Below, piece by piece: positions 1 to 8,773 of a stretch of DNA of 36,845 bases. This DNA comes from Rhodospirillaceae bacterium (GTDB taxonomy: Bacteria > Pseudomonadota > Alphaproteobacteria > Rhodospirillales > JABHCV01): positions 1 to 36,845 of the forward strand of contig JACNJU010000029.1 of NCBI GenBank assembly GCA_014382375.1, written 5' to 3'. The notes under the pieces were generated by a model. That model made no database searches and was not told the origin of the DNA. It saw only the letters and a list, made by a program, of their open reading frames with translations. Both the position numbers and the translations under genes were made by a program. Position 1 is the stretch's first letter, and each line of letters begins with the position of its first letter.

Positions 1-116
1 CGTGATGGCGCTATTTACCACACTTGGCGATCTGGGCGAAAGCATGATAAAAAGGAGGATAAATCGAACCATTGGAAGAAGAGTTTAAAGCATGACAGGG
101 TCGATGGGAATCACCC

Positions 117-449
117 TTATGGGGCGGTATCCAGATTATGGTCGTTTTCGCCCATCTTGCGCTGATTACCGTCATAGGGGTCAGGCCTGTCATAACAGAC
201 GGGCTTGCCAAGCGTCCGGTAACACCAGACCTTGGCTTGCGGGTTGGGCTCGTTTTCAAGACAGTAGGTGCGGCCATTGTTTGAACGCACAGTCGAACAG
301 TCCTTGCCGCTGGCATAGGAAACAATATGGTCGCTAAGCGTCTTGCCCGTACCCACCGCGCTGACACCTTCAACGGCACCGATCGGCGATAACAAAGAAG
401 TGCAGGCCGCAAGCGAGATTAAAATGAAGACCGCAAAAAGTACGCGCAT
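117..449 (-). CDS. Small hypothetical lipoprotein
   Basis: A 110-residue protein that starts with a short hydrophobic stretch ending in the lipobox LAAC, so Cys16 should be the lipidated residue after signal peptidase II cleavage. The mature part has four further cysteines (in KDCSTV, TYCLE, VWCYR and PVCYD), which could form two disulfides in the periplasm. An AGGAG ribosome site lies 11 bases before the ATG. I do not recognise the family beyond the lipoprotein signal; similar short Cys-containing lipoproteins are common in alphaproteobacteria. It is convergent with whatever lies left of the window and divergent from the thioredoxin-like gene. Confidence 0.7.
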   Translation of the reverse strand: MRVLFAVFILISLAACTSLLSPIGAVEGVSAVGTGKTLSDHIVSYASGKDCSTVRSNNGRTYCLENEPNPQAKVWCYRTLGKPVCYDRPDPYDGNQRKMGENDHNLDTAP

Positions 450-678
450 CGTCCGAACAACTCCTGATACCAGTGTGCAAGCGTATAGTGCGCTTTTTCT
501 GTTAAAACCGGGTTAACGATGACAAGTGAATTTATTCTTTTAAAACAATATGTTATAAATGTCTCTCCGGTTCCGCGACCGGCAGGGCGAGGTAACCGAC
601 GAGCTTTCCTTGATTGATCGAACAATATTGTCTAATCAAGGGCTCCAATTGGATAAATTTGCCAGGAAATAGACCGTC

Positions 679-1242
679 ATGGTGTCCCTTGAAACCCCAA
701 TTTGTGATTTTGGCTGGAAAGCCCCGGACTTCACCCTCCAGGGTGTGGACGGCAACACCTATAGCCTTAAGGACGTCAGGGGACCAAATGGCGTCCTGGT
801 TATGTTCATCTGTAACCATTGCCCTTATGTGAAGGCGATCCTTGATCGTCTGGTCCGTGACGCAAAGGAATTGCAGGGTCGTGGGGTTGGCGTCATCGCC
901 ATCATGTCCAATGACCCGACCGATTACCCGGAGGATTCTTTTGAAAACATGAAGACCGTGGCCCAGACAAATGACTTCACTTTCCCCTATGTCATTGACC
1001 CAAGCCAGCAAACCGCCCGCGCTTACGATGCCGTTTGCACACCCGATTTCTTTGGTTTTGATAAGGATATGGGGCTGCAGTACCGGGGGCGGCTCGATTC
1101 TTCAAGAAAAGAACCGGGGCCAACGGACGCCCGGCGTGACCTGCTGGAAGCAATGAAGCAGGTTATCGAAACCGGTCACGGACCAGCCGAGCAAATCCCT
1201 TCCATGGGATGTTCGATTAAATGGATAAACGAAAACGAATAA
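679..1242 (+). CDS. Thioredoxin-fold (AhpC/TSA-like) redox protein
   Basis: A 187-residue protein of the thioredoxin/peroxiredoxin superfamily. It opens like AhpC/TSA proteins (APDFTLQGVDG near residues 15-25) and carries a Cys45-Asn-His-Cys48 pair in FICNHCPYVKA, followed by a cis-proline region (VCTPDFFGF near residue 118). There is no N-terminal signal, so it is probably cytoplasmic. This subfamily, annotated as thioredoxin family protein, is widespread in alphaproteobacteria; its substrate is not known. A C-terminal Cys in PSMGCSIKW is a further possible redox residue. AGGAAA lies about 11 bases before the ATG. It stands ahead of the yfgM-bamB-der block but 74 bases away, so it may be a separate unit. 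Confidence 0.85.
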   Translation: MVSLETPICDFGWKAPDFTLQGVDGNTYSLKDVRGPNGVLVMFICNHCPYVKAILDRLVRDAKELQGRGVGVIAIMSNDPTDYPEDSFENMKTVAQTNDFTFPYVIDPSQQTARAYDAVCTPDFFGFDKDMGLQYRGRLDSSRKEPGPTDARRDLLEAMKQVIETGHGPAEQIPSMGCSIKWINENE

Positions 1243-1316
1243 GCGTATTTGCCTTCCTTGTGGCAGGCGGATATTTTGGTCAGTTCAAGCTGACAAACTG
1301 AATTTTGGAGAAAACC

Positions 1317-1979
1317 GTGGCCGAGCCCATTGAAGAAGGCATATTCCGCGAAATCGACGAAGAACTGCGTCAGGAACAGTTCGCCAAGTTGTGGAAACGT
1401 TACGGCAGGGTATTTGTAATTGGTGCCGTTGTCATTATCGCCACTGTCGCCGCATACAAAGCCTGGGAAAGCTATGACATTTCCAGCCGGGGCCAACAGG
1501 GGGAACGCTTTGCAGCGTCCCTTCGCCTTGCACAGGACGGCAATGGAGAGGCCGCCCTTGATGCATTGAAGATCATCAATAGTGAAGCCGGGGCTGGCTA
1601 TCAGATGCTTTCAGGATTTAGCGCCGCCGCCCTGATGGCCGATCAGGGAGATGGGCCCGGAGCCATTGCCGCGTACGACAAACTGGCTGGCGACAGCTCC
1701 CTTCAATCAGTCTATCGTGATTTGGCCGTTCTTCTTGGCACCATTTCGCGCCTCAACAGTGGCGAAAACAGCGCCGCACTGACTGCACGTCTTGCGCCAT
1801 TATCGGCAGATGATAACCCATGGCGGCACAGTGCCCGGGAATTGATGGCGGTTGTCGCCGAACAATCCGGTGACAAAGCCAAGGCGCAGGAATTGTTCAA
1901 GGCATTGTCCGAAGACGCCACGGCACCCCAGGGCATTCGTCAGCGAGCCGGGGAAATGCTGGCAGCTTTAGCCAAATAG
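1317..1979 (+). CDS. YfgM-like TPR membrane protein
   Basis: The 220-residue product has an N-terminal cytoplasmic stretch (REIDEELRQEQFAKLWKRYG), one membrane segment (FVIGAVVIIATVAAYKAW) and an alpha-helical periplasmic part with TPR-like repeats. This is the TPR_21/YfgM family, an ancillary partner of SecYEG and of periplasmic chaperones. Position supports it: the order yfgM-bamB-der is a conserved proteobacterial block. I chose the GTG at 1317 because TTTGGAG sits six bases upstream; an in-frame TTG at 1305 lies on that ribosome site itself and is less likely. Only 13 bases separate it from bamB. Confidence 0.85.
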   Translation: MAEPIEEGIFREIDEELRQEQFAKLWKRYGRVFVIGAVVIIATVAAYKAWESYDISSRGQQGERFAASLRLAQDGNGEAALDALKIINSEAGAGYQMLSGFSAAALMADQGDGPGAIAAYDKLAGDSSLQSVYRDLAVLLGTISRLNSGENSAALTARLAPLSADDNPWRHSARELMAVVAEQSGDKAKAQELFKALSEDATAPQGIRQRAGEMLAALAK

Positions 1980-1992
1980 AGGAAACTGAGAC

Positions 1993-3360
1993 ATGGCTGT
2001 TACAAAAACCAACAAAATGAGCCTCAAAACCATAGGCCACACAGCCATTGTCGCTGGTCTGTTGGTGCTTGGCGGTTGCGAATCCCTGACCGGCCCGGGT
2101 GGAATCTTTGGTGATGAAATTAAAACACCGCTTCCTGGTGAACGGATATCGGTATTGAAACATCAGCGCTCCCTGAGTCCGGACCCTGGATTTTCTGAAA
2201 AAGAAATCCTCCTCCCGGCCCCCTCGCCCAATGCCGATTGGCCCCAGGCTGGTGGTTATGCCAACCACGCTATGCACCATATTGAGATCAGCGATAATAT
2301 AGCTTTCGCCTGGTCCACCGATGTGGGTGACGGTGCCGATGAAGCCATCAGACTGGTCGGTTCCCCCATCGTTGCAGGCGGTCGCGTCTACGCCATGGAC
2401 AGTGGATCCAATGTCAGCGCCTTTGATGCCCAATCAGGAAAACAGCTATGGCGGACGTCCCTGACCCCTGACGAGGAAGATGACAACCACATCAGTGGTG
2501 GGCTGGCCTATGAGGATGGCAAGATTTACGTTACCACCGGTTTTGCTCAGGTCATTTCACTTAACGCGGAAAACGGCGAGATATTGTGGCGCAAATCTGT
2601 GGGCGGCCCCATGCACACGGCCCCTACGGCGCGTGCCGGGCGGGTCTTCGTTATTACCGTCGATAGCCGCATGTACGCCCTGAACGGATCAACTGGCGAA
2701 GAATTGTGGACCTATACCGGAATTGCCGAAATCGCCAGTTTGCTGGGCGGGGCAAGCCCGGCAGTCGATAGTGGCGTCGTCGTTGCCCCGTTTTCTTCTG
2801 GTGAACTGGTTGCCCTGAAGGTCGAAAATGGCCGCGTGTTGTGGACCCAGTCCCTGACCACAACCCGGCGCACGGATGTTGTCTCGGCACTTGCCCATAT
2901 TCGTGGCCGCCCCATCATCGACCGTGGCCGTGTCTTCGCCATTTCCCATGGTGGCTTGATGGTTTCTATCGATTTGCGCAGTGGCAGACGCATCTGGGAT
3001 AAGGAAATCGGCGGCTTGTCCAGCCCCTGGGTTGCCGGAGACTATATCTTTTTATTAACCAATGACGCTGAAATAGCTGCCATTTCGCGTGAAACCGGTT
3101 CCATTTTCTGGGTCCAGACGCTTCCCCAATACGAGGATCCCGAAACCAGAGATTTCCCGATTGTCTGGAACGGCCCCCTGCTTGCCAGTGACCGGTTGAT
3201 TGTCTCCAGTTCCACAGGCGAGGTTTACGCTGTATCGCCCTATGACGGGCGCATCATGGGAAAGATTGACATGCCCTCGGGAATTTCTGTACCGCCGATC
3301 ATTGCCGGGGGTCGCGTCTACTTTCTTGCTGATAACGCCGACCTGGTTGCTTATCAATAA
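1993..3360 (+). CDS. bamB: Outer membrane assembly factor BamB
   Basis: A 455-residue lipoprotein with a lipobox LGGC (Cys about residue 29) and a beta-propeller of PQQ-like repeats, visible as recurrent motifs such as [40 protein letters not shown] and [10 protein letters not shown]. BamB is the accessory lipoprotein of the BAM complex that folds outer membrane beta-barrels by docking on BamA. Family size is 380-460 residues, and the position between yfgM and der is canonical. GAGGAAACTGAGAC precedes the ATG. The first ~10 residues before the hydrophobic stretch make the signal peptide slightly long, and an internal ATG at 2017 (MSLKTIGHT) is a possible alternative start. Confidence 0.93.
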   Translation: MAVTKTNKMSLKTIGHTAIVAGLLVLGGCESLTGPGGIFGDEIKTPLPGERISVLKHQRSLSPDPGFSEKEILLPAPSPNADWPQAGGYANHAMHHIEISDNIAFAWSTDVGDGADEAIRLVGSPIVAGGRVYAMDSGSNVSAFDAQSGKQLWRTSLTPDEEDDNHISGGLAYEDGKIYVTTGFAQVISLNAENGEILWRKSVGGPMHTAPTARAGRVFVITVDSRMYALNGSTGEELWTYTGIAEIASLLGGASPAVDSGVVVAPFSSGELVALKVENGRVLWTQSLTTTRRTDVVSALAHIRGRPIIDRGRVFAISHGGLMVSIDLRSGRRIWDKEIGGLSSPWVAGDYIFLLTNDAEIAAISRETGSIFWVQTLPQYEDPETRDFPIVWNGPLLASDRLIVSSSTGEVYAVSPYDGRIMGKIDMPSGISVPPIIAGGRVYFLADNADLVAYQ

Positions 3361-3373
3361 CCCTGAGCGAACC

Positions 3374-4738
3374 ATGAGCTTCACCGTTGCCATCGTCGGT
3401 CGGCCCAATGTCGGCAAATCGACCCTTTTTAACCGTCTGGTTGGAAAGCGGCTTGCTATTGTCGATGACACGCCGGGTGTCACCCGTGACCGTCGGCAGG
3501 GCGAGGGTGGAATTTCTGACCTGAAATTTTCAGTAATTGATACCGCTGGTCTCGAAGACGCCATGGATGACTCGCTGGAAGCCCGCATGCGCAATCAGAC
3601 AACAATGGCCCTAGGGGAAGCCGACGTCGCCCTGATGCTGATCGACGCCCGCGCCGGGGTAACGCCGCTCGATAGTCATTTTGGCAAATGGATACGCCAG
3701 CAGGGCGTGCCGCTGATTCTGATCGCCAACAAGTGTGAAGGAAAAGCCGGAATGCCGGGCCTTGCAGAAGCATACGGGTTGGGCCTGGGTGAGCCACTGG
3801 CATTTTCTGCCGAACACGGTGAAGGCCTGAGCGAGCTTTACGACGCCCTGTTACCCTACGCCGGTGAGCGTGATGACAGCGACTTTGAGGGTGGCGATGA
3901 TTACGTCGATGAAGATGGCGATGATGGCACCCGCCCCATCAGTCTTGCTATCGTCGGTCGTCCCAACGTCGGCAAATCGACACTGGTCAACAAATTGCTT
4001 GGCGAGGAACGGATGCTGACCGGACCCGAGGCTGGTATCACGCGTGATTCGATTACCACCAACTGGAACTTCCAGGGCCGCGAAATCAGGCTGGTCGATA
4101 CTGCGGGTCTGCGTAAAAAAGCCCGTGTCACAGAAAAGGTCGAAAGCCTGTCGACGGGTGATTCCATTCGCAGCATTAAATTCGCCCAGGTCGTGGTTCT
4201 GGTCCTCGATAGCGCCGACATGATGGAAAAACAGGACCTGACCATCGCCCGCCGCGTCGTCGATGAAGGTCGGGTTCTGGTCATTGCCGTCAACAAATGG
4301 GATCTGGTGAAAGACAGCAAAATAACCCTGGCCAAACTAACCGACCGCTTGCAGACTTCGCTCCCGCAAGCCCGCGGCATCCCGATTATTACCATGTCGG
4401 CAAAAACCGGGCGCGGCATTGACCGCCTGTTGCCTGCGGTCCTGAATATTTACGAGCTTTGGAACAAACGCATTTCTACCGGGGCGTTGAACCGCTGGCT
4501 CGATGGCATTCTCGCCCACCACCCGCCACCACTTTCCAGCGGCAAGCGCATCAAAATACGCTACATGACCCAGGCAAAAACCCGGCCCCCCACGTTCGTC
4601 GTCTTCGCCAGTAGACCTACGGGACTTCCTGAATCATACAACCGTTATCTGGTCAACGCCCTGCGCGAAGATTTCGACCTGCCCGGCATTCCCATCCGTC
4701 TGCATACGAAAAAGGGCAAAAACCCATACGCGGATTGA
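3374..4738 (+). CDS. der: Ribosome-assembly GTPase Der (EngA)
   Basis: A 454-residue protein with two tandem GTPase domains and a C-terminal KH-like domain. Each G domain starts with the P-loop GRPNVGKS (near residues 8-15 and 194-201) and has DTAGL G3 motifs; the G4 motifs are NKCE and NKWD. An acidic linker ([18 protein letters not shown]) joins the two domains. Der is essential for 50S ribosomal subunit assembly. The start is the ATG at 3374, 13 bases after the bamB stop; the open frame continues upstream inside bamB, but that part is not Der-like. It closes the yfgM-bamB-der unit. No terminator is obvious after it. Confidence 0.96.
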   Translation: MSFTVAIVGRPNVGKSTLFNRLVGKRLAIVDDTPGVTRDRRQGEGGISDLKFSVIDTAGLEDAMDDSLEARMRNQTTMALGEADVALMLIDARAGVTPLDSHFGKWIRQQGVPLILIANKCEGKAGMPGLAEAYGLGLGEPLAFSAEHGEGLSELYDALLPYAGERDDSDFEGGDDYVDEDGDDGTRPISLAIVGRPNVGKSTLVNKLLGEERMLTGPEAGITRDSITTNWNFQGREIRLVDTAGLRKKARVTEKVESLSTGDSIRSIKFAQVVVLVLDSADMMEKQDLTIARRVVDEGRVLVIAVNKWDLVKDSKITLAKLTDRLQTSLPQARGIPIITMSAKTGRGIDRLLPAVLNIYELWNKRISTGALNRWLDGILAHHPPPLSSGKRIKIRYMTQAKTRPPTFVVFASRPTGLPESYNRYLVNALREDFDLPGIPIRLHTKKGKNPYAD

Positions 4739-4844
4739 GGCTCCGGAATTGACCCCGTACAGACATTTGGCAAATTGGATTGATCGCAACTTTACTGCTT
4801 TCACATCATTTTTTTGCGCTGGGAATATTCTGCTGTAGAACGTC

Positions 4845-5003
4845 CTATTTCTCAGTATTTAACTGTGGCGCAAGCGATTCCGGGGCAAGCTTATCAGGGT
4901 TGCCCCCACCAAGACGTTGCAACTTTTCAAAATAGAGATAGATCACAGGCGTCAGGAACAAAGTAATAACCTGGGAGACTGCCAGTCCGCCCACAGCGGT
5001 TTT
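4845..5003 (-). pseudogene. 3' remnant of an RND efflux transporter
   Basis: On the minus strand an open frame from about 5003 to the TAG at 4845-4847 encodes roughly 50 residues that read like the extreme C-terminus of an RND (AcrB/MdtB-type) inner membrane pump: GGLAVSQVITLFLTPVIYL followed by a charged tail ending LNTEK. This is the last transmembrane helix and cytoplasmic tail of the family. Nothing upstream in this frame resembles the remaining ~1000 residues. Similarity begins within about 15 bases of the stop codon of the neighbouring small aor-cluster gene, so the pump gene was cut by a deletion or by arrival of the aor operon. There is no start codon or ribosome site. Confidence 0.8.
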
Positions 5004-5016
5004 ATTTTTTCGGGAC

Positions 5017-5307
5017 CTAGCCGCCGCCGCGCTGAAAGGCGCGGTCGAAGGCTTTTATTGTTTTTGTGATTTCGGCCTCGCCGTACCCCTTGAACGTCAA
5101 GGTGACGCAGGTGACCGGCAGGACAAACAGGGCGATGCGGCGCTCGCCTTGTTCTGAAATGGAAATTACCAGGCTTTTGTCATCACCTTCCAGGATCACC
5201 CGGTCGGTCTGCTTGCTGAAATCTTCTCCCAGGACACGGGGAATGTTGCGAAAGAATTCGGTGTGGGAGATACCCATTTCCTTTTCAATGACAACATCAC
5301 TGCCCAT
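5017..5307 (-). CDS. Unknown small protein, last gene of aor operon
   Basis: A 96-residue protein with no recognised domain. It begins three bases after the MoaD-like gene ends, with GGGGGTTAAAAG before the ATG, so it is translated from the same operon. It has no signal peptide or membrane helix. Predicted character is alternating beta and alpha: ISHTEFFRNIPRVLG, then hydrophobic strands (SLVISISEQG, RRIALFVLPVTCVTL) and a C-terminal helix ending in RGGG. Five-gene aldehyde oxidoreductase clusters of this order are known from betaproteobacteria such as Aromatoleum, where the fifth gene also has no settled role; whether this is its homologue I cannot show. Cofactor insertion or maturation is a guess from context only. 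Confidence 0.75.
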   Translation of the reverse strand: MGSDVVIEKEMGISHTEFFRNIPRVLGEDFSKQTDRVILEGDDKSLVISISEQGERRIALFVLPVTCVTLTFKGYGEAEITKTIKAFDRAFQRGGG

Positions 5308-5310
5308 CTT

Positions 5311-5562
5311 TTAACCCCCCGCCACTGGCGGCCACACGGCAAGGGCGTCGCCATCTTCGAGAACCTTTCCGGCACGTTCGCTGGGTGCCACATAATGGCC
5401 ATTGACGAGGACAAGATGGCAATGTTCCAGCGGCACGTCGTGGGCGACAAGCACTCTTTCAAGAGTGTCTCCTGAATCGACGTCGATTTCCACCTCGCCG
5501 CGCACCGCGTGATCGGGAAGATGTTTGCCCAGTGCCGCGTAGAGCTTGAGAGTGATTTTCAC
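5311..5562 (-). CDS. aorD: MoaD/ThiS-like sulfur carrier (AorD-like)
   Basis: An 83-residue beta-grasp protein of the MoaD/ThiS family ending in the diagnostic Gly-Gly (PPVAGG), which in this family is adenylated and thiocarboxylated to donate sulfur for the pterin dithiolene. Further family marks are VKITLKLYAALGKHLP at the start and LVLVNGHYV / LEDGDALAVWPPV in the second half. In the operon it probably serves synthesis of the tungsten-bispterin cofactor of AorB. I chose the GTG at 5562, five bases after the aorC stop, with GAGG eight bases upstream; the frame extends to 5601, but that would overlap aorC and adds residues not seen in MoaD proteins. Confidence 0.87.
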   Translation of the reverse strand: MKITLKLYAALGKHLPDHAVRGEVEIDVDSGDTLERVLVAHDVPLEHCHLVLVNGHYVAPSERAGKVLEDGDALAVWPPVAGG

Positions 5563-5566
5563 AGAA

Positions 5567-6805
5567 CTAGCCTCGTGTACAATCGATATAGGCTTCGACA
5601 AGAAGATTGGGATCGGCCATCAGGCGTTCTTTCCACGAGGCCAGATTGACGCGGGTCTGGATCAGCCCGCGAATAACGCCGATGCCATCGGTGCGGCCAA
5701 TCAACAAGGCACCAACCAACTGATCGCCATCAAAATTAAGCAGTGTGTAGCGAAAGTTCCTGGTATCTAGTTTGACGGCGCTCTCGCCGCCTTCCGCACC
5801 CTGCCAAAGACCGAAGGAACACGAAATAAGGCCCAGGGTATCGAGCACATTCATATTCAGGCTGCCGCGGTAATCGACTTGTTTTCCGGCCATGTTAAGG
5901 GCGGCGACACGGCCATGTTCAACGCCCGTCGGCTGGACCGCATGGACGGACCACTCACCGGTGGAGAAATCAGGACCCTGAGCGACATCGCCCGCAGCGT
6001 AAATATTATCGAGGCTGGATTTAAGATGATTGTCGACCTTGATACCGGCCTCCATCTCAACCCCGCTGCCCTCAAGAAAATCCGCATTGGGGCGAACCCC
6101 GGTTGCAACCACGACCAAATCGGCTTTGATGACGTCGCCGTTATCCACATTGACGGCAAGTTTACCATCCGCCTCGTCAACGGACGTGACCCTTGCCGAC
6201 GTCAACACGTTGACCCCCTTGGCGATACACCAGTCCTTGATCATGTTGCCGGCGTTCTGGTCCATCATCCTGGGAACCATGCGATCCTCGGCCTCAACGA
6301 CGCTGAGGTTAGCCCCCGACAGGGCCAGCGCCTCCATAATGATGCAGCCGATGAAACCGGCCCCCATCAGGACAACATCAACCCCTTCCCCGGCAATAGC
6401 CGCAATATTGCGGGCATCTTCCAGGGTCCAGCAATGATGAATGTTTGGACGGTCCAGTCCCTCGATTGGCGGCTTGATCGGATGGGAACCGGTCGCCACC
6501 AGCATTTTATCGAAGGCAACGGTTTCGCCTGAATCCAGGGTCAGGGTGTTGTTGTCAAGGCTGACGCCCGTCGCCCGGGCCTGAATGTACTTGATACCGA
6601 GATTTTCAAAATGATTTTCGGCTTTACGCAGGTAAACCCCTTCTTCGGGCACTTTGCCAATCAAAAAATAGGGGATCGCCATGCGCCCATACGGCGGATC
6701 TTTTTCCCCGTCAACCAGTACCACCGTGGCATCAGGATCTGCCGTGCGCAAGGTTTCCGCTGCGGTGACGCCGGATGGTCCGGCCCCAACAATGACGTAT
6801 TGCAT
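5567..6805 (-). CDS. aorC: AOR-associated FAD/NAD oxidoreductase (AorC-like)
   Basis: A 412-residue pyridine nucleotide-disulfide family flavoprotein. It has an FAD-binding motif GAGPSG (residues 7-12), an ATG box near residue 105, an NAD-binding motif GAGFIG (148-153), a second ATGVRPN (235-240) and the FAD-closing AAGD (270-273). In the known Aromatoleum-type enzyme this subunit passes electrons between the iron-sulfur chain of AorA/AorB and NAD. No redox-active CxxxxC is present, as expected for NADH-ferredoxin-reductase-type members. The start at 6805 is set by GGGGAG seven bases upstream; the frame extends to 6841, but that lies inside the hairpin before the gene. It is separated from aorB by 79 bases. 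Confidence 0.9.
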   Translation of the reverse strand: MQYVIVGAGPSGVTAAETLRTADPDATVVLVDGEKDPPYGRMAIPYFLIGKVPEEGVYLRKAENHFENLGIKYIQARATGVSLDNNTLTLDSGETVAFDKMLVATGSHPIKPPIEGLDRPNIHHCWTLEDARNIAAIAGEGVDVVLMGAGFIGCIIMEALALSGANLSVVEAEDRMVPRMMDQNAGNMIKDWCIAKGVNVLTSARVTSVDEADGKLAVNVDNGDVIKADLVVVATGVRPNADFLEGSGVEMEAGIKVDNHLKSSLDNIYAAGDVAQGPDFSTGEWSVHAVQPTGVEHGRVAALNMAGKQVDYRGSLNMNVLDTLGLISCSFGLWQGAEGGESAVKLDTRNFRYTLLNFDGDQLVGALLIGRTDGIGVIRGLIQTRVNLASWKERLMADPNLLVEAYIDCTRG

Positions 6806-6820
6806 TTGTACTCCCCAAGA

Positions 6821-6867
6821 ATAGAAAACCCCACACCCCAAAGCTTATTAAGCAAGGGGGTGTGGGG
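6821..6867 (-). terminator. Intercistronic hairpin between aorB and aorC
   Basis: Positions 6829-6839 (CCCCACACCCC) and 6857-6867 (GGGGTGTGGGG) are perfect 11-bp complements, with an inner short stem GCTT/AAGC in the 17-base loop. Read on the minus strand the stem is followed at once by TTTTCTAT, so it has the form of an intrinsic terminator with a weak U-run. It lies after the aorB stop and before the aorC ribosome site, inside what otherwise looks like one operon. It probably terminates part of the transcripts and/or protects the aorAB message. Whether it terminates is inference; the inverted repeat is seen directly. Confidence 0.8.
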
Positions 6868-6884
6868 AACTCTTTTAACGGCCT

Positions 6885-8732
6885 CTACAGTTCGAGGCGG
6901 CTGAGTGTTTCGTTTGAAGGAACACCTTCAGGTGTCCAGCCACGAAGCTCGTAGTATTCGGGCAGCATCTTGCCCAACTCGCTGACCTTGCCTTTCGCCG
7001 GACCAGTCTTGGCCGCGTCTTTTAGCAGTCGTGCGGGCAAGGTGTCGTCGGCTGCGGTGAAGCCCGCCTCCATATTGAACTTGCGCTCCAGATTCCAGAT
7101 TCGCTCGCCAATTTCCACCAACGTTTCGGACGACCACTCGCCATCCAGATCGGCATTGATCATCGGCGCAACGTCGTCCAGGGTCAACGCGAATGACGTG
7201 AAGATGCAGATGCCGGCGGCATCAAAAGCGGCCGTCGCATCCTGAAACGCCATAACCAAACCGGCCTTGCCATCAGACGTCAGTGGATCGGTCTTTTCCG
7301 GGATACCCAGAATTTCAGACGCCACCGTGTAGCTGCGCAAGTGACAAGCACCACGGTTAGACGTCGCATAGGTCAGTCCCATACCCTGGATACCGCGCGG
7401 GTCATAGGCCGGGAACTCCTGGCTTTTAACCGTCATTGAAAGTTCAGGATGACCGTATTTTTCGGTCATACGACGCGAGCCCTGGCCGATCTCCTTGCCA
7501 AAGCCTTCACCCAGACCGGTCTGATCGCAGATTTTGCACAGCGCTTCGGCAGAGCCGAACTCAAGGGCCAAACCACCGGTATCGGCATCTGTAATCGCGC
7601 CGATCTTATACAGTTCCATCGCCGCGGCGACGGTCGAACCCAGAGAAATCGGGTCCATGCCGTACTCGTTGCAGACGTAGTTGCAATAGGTTAGTGCTTC
7701 AAGATCCTGAACGCCTGTCGCCGCACCCAAGGCCCATGCGGCTTCGTACTCGAGACCACCCTCGTTGCCATGGTACTTCGGCTGGCCCGCGACCGAGAAG
7801 TGATTCGGGTCCATTTGCGAGCGACGCTGACACGAGATTGGGCAACCAAAACACGCCGCGTTGGAGACCAGGTTGGCCTTGCCATCGCTTTCACGCGGCT
7901 CCGCCATGGCTTCACCACCAATTTTTGATGCGCCATCGAATTGCACATCGTTGGAATTGTGAGTCGGCAGTGCACCGGTTTCGTTAATCACATTCATCAG
8001 AACCTGGGTGCCATAGGTCGGCAAGCCTTCGCCCGTCACCGGGTTGTCGGCCAGAATCTGGTTACACGCACCGGTGGCCTGCATGAAAGCCATCGGATCG
8101 CCAACCTGGGTGCCCGTCGTTCCGCGACAGGAAACCGCCTTAAGGTTCTTCGATCCCATAACCGCGCCAACGCCGGAACGGCCAGCGGCCCGATCCTTGT
8201 CGTTAATAACGCCGGCAAACAAAACCTGAGATTCGCCAGCCTGACCGATGGAGGCGCAACGGATGTCGTTGTCGCCGCAAGCTTCACGGAGCATATCTTC
8301 GGTGTCCCACACCGATTTACCCCACATCGCTGAGGCGTCTTTCAGTTCAGCCTGATCGTTTTTGATATCCAGATAAACCGGACCTGCCGATTTGCCTTCA
8401 AAGATAACCATATCCCATCCGGCGTTCTTCAATTCGGCACCAAAAAAGCCGCCGGAATTGGAGCACGCAATGGCCCCTGTAAGCGGTCCCTTGGTGACAA
8501 CGGTCCAGCGACCGGATGTTGGGGCAGCAGTACCGGTCAACGGACCGGTAGCAAAAATCAGCTTATTGTCAGCCGACAGAGGGTCAACTTTGGGGTCGCA
8601 TTCTTCGACGTAATATTTGGTCGCAAGGCCGCGCGAACCAAGGTATTTTTTGGCCCACTCCGTATTCAACGGTTCGCTTTTGCACGTGCCGTCAGTCAGA
8701 TTCACTCTTAAAACATTGTTTGTCCAAGCCAT
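6885..8732 (-). CDS. aorB: Tungsten-type aldehyde oxidoreductase, catalytic subunit
   Basis: A 615-residue enzyme of the aldehyde:ferredoxin oxidoreductase family, which holds a tungsten (or molybdenum) bis-pyranopterin and one [4Fe-4S] cluster and interconverts aldehydes and carboxylic acids. The cluster ligands are visible as Cys294-x2-Cys297-x3-Cys301 (ACFGCPISC) and Cys509 in DAAGIC, which is also one pterin motif; the other is EYGMD at 356-360. The active-site segment GLEYE (327-330) carries the expected glutamate. Family length is ~605-620. GGGAGG lies upstream of the ATG. The N-terminus lacks a signal peptide, so it is cytoplasmic. With aorA and aorC it matches the bacterial AorABC enzymes (order A-B-C-D). 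The substrate is not predictable from sequence; the neighbouring CoA ligase suggests an acid that is later activated. Confidence 0.93.
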   Translation of the reverse strand: MAWTNNVLRVNLTDGTCKSEPLNTEWAKKYLGSRGLATKYYVEECDPKVDPLSADNKLIFATGPLTGTAAPTSGRWTVVTKGPLTGAIACSNSGGFFGAELKNAGWDMVIFEGKSAGPVYLDIKNDQAELKDASAMWGKSVWDTEDMLREACGDNDIRCASIGQAGESQVLFAGVINDKDRAAGRSGVGAVMGSKNLKAVSCRGTTGTQVGDPMAFMQATGACNQILADNPVTGEGLPTYGTQVLMNVINETGALPTHNSNDVQFDGASKIGGEAMAEPRESDGKANLVSNAACFGCPISCQRRSQMDPNHFSVAGQPKYHGNEGGLEYEAAWALGAATGVQDLEALTYCNYVCNEYGMDPISLGSTVAAAMELYKIGAITDADTGGLALEFGSAEALCKICDQTGLGEGFGKEIGQGSRRMTEKYGHPELSMTVKSQEFPAYDPRGIQGMGLTYATSNRGACHLRSYTVASEILGIPEKTDPLTSDGKAGLVMAFQDATAAFDAAGICIFTSFALTLDDVAPMINADLDGEWSSETLVEIGERIWNLERKFNMEAGFTAADDTLPARLLKDAAKTGPAKGKVSELGKMLPEYYELRGWTPEGVPSNETLSRLEL

Positions 8733-8773
8733 TATAATCCTCCCTAATTGAAGCCAGTATTTTTACTTGTTGG

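Noticed and set aside
1-116. Open frames entering from the left edge (one ends at 91, another at 162)
   Set aside because: Neither has family-like sequence, codon use is poor near the ends, and the start lies outside the window, so no gene can be supported.
11-412. 133-codon minus-strand frame
   Set aside because: Shadow of the lipoprotein gene at 117-449, which has a lipobox and a ribosome site.
5879-6532. 217-codon plus-strand frame
   Set aside because: Antisense shadow of aorC; no domain or ribosome site.
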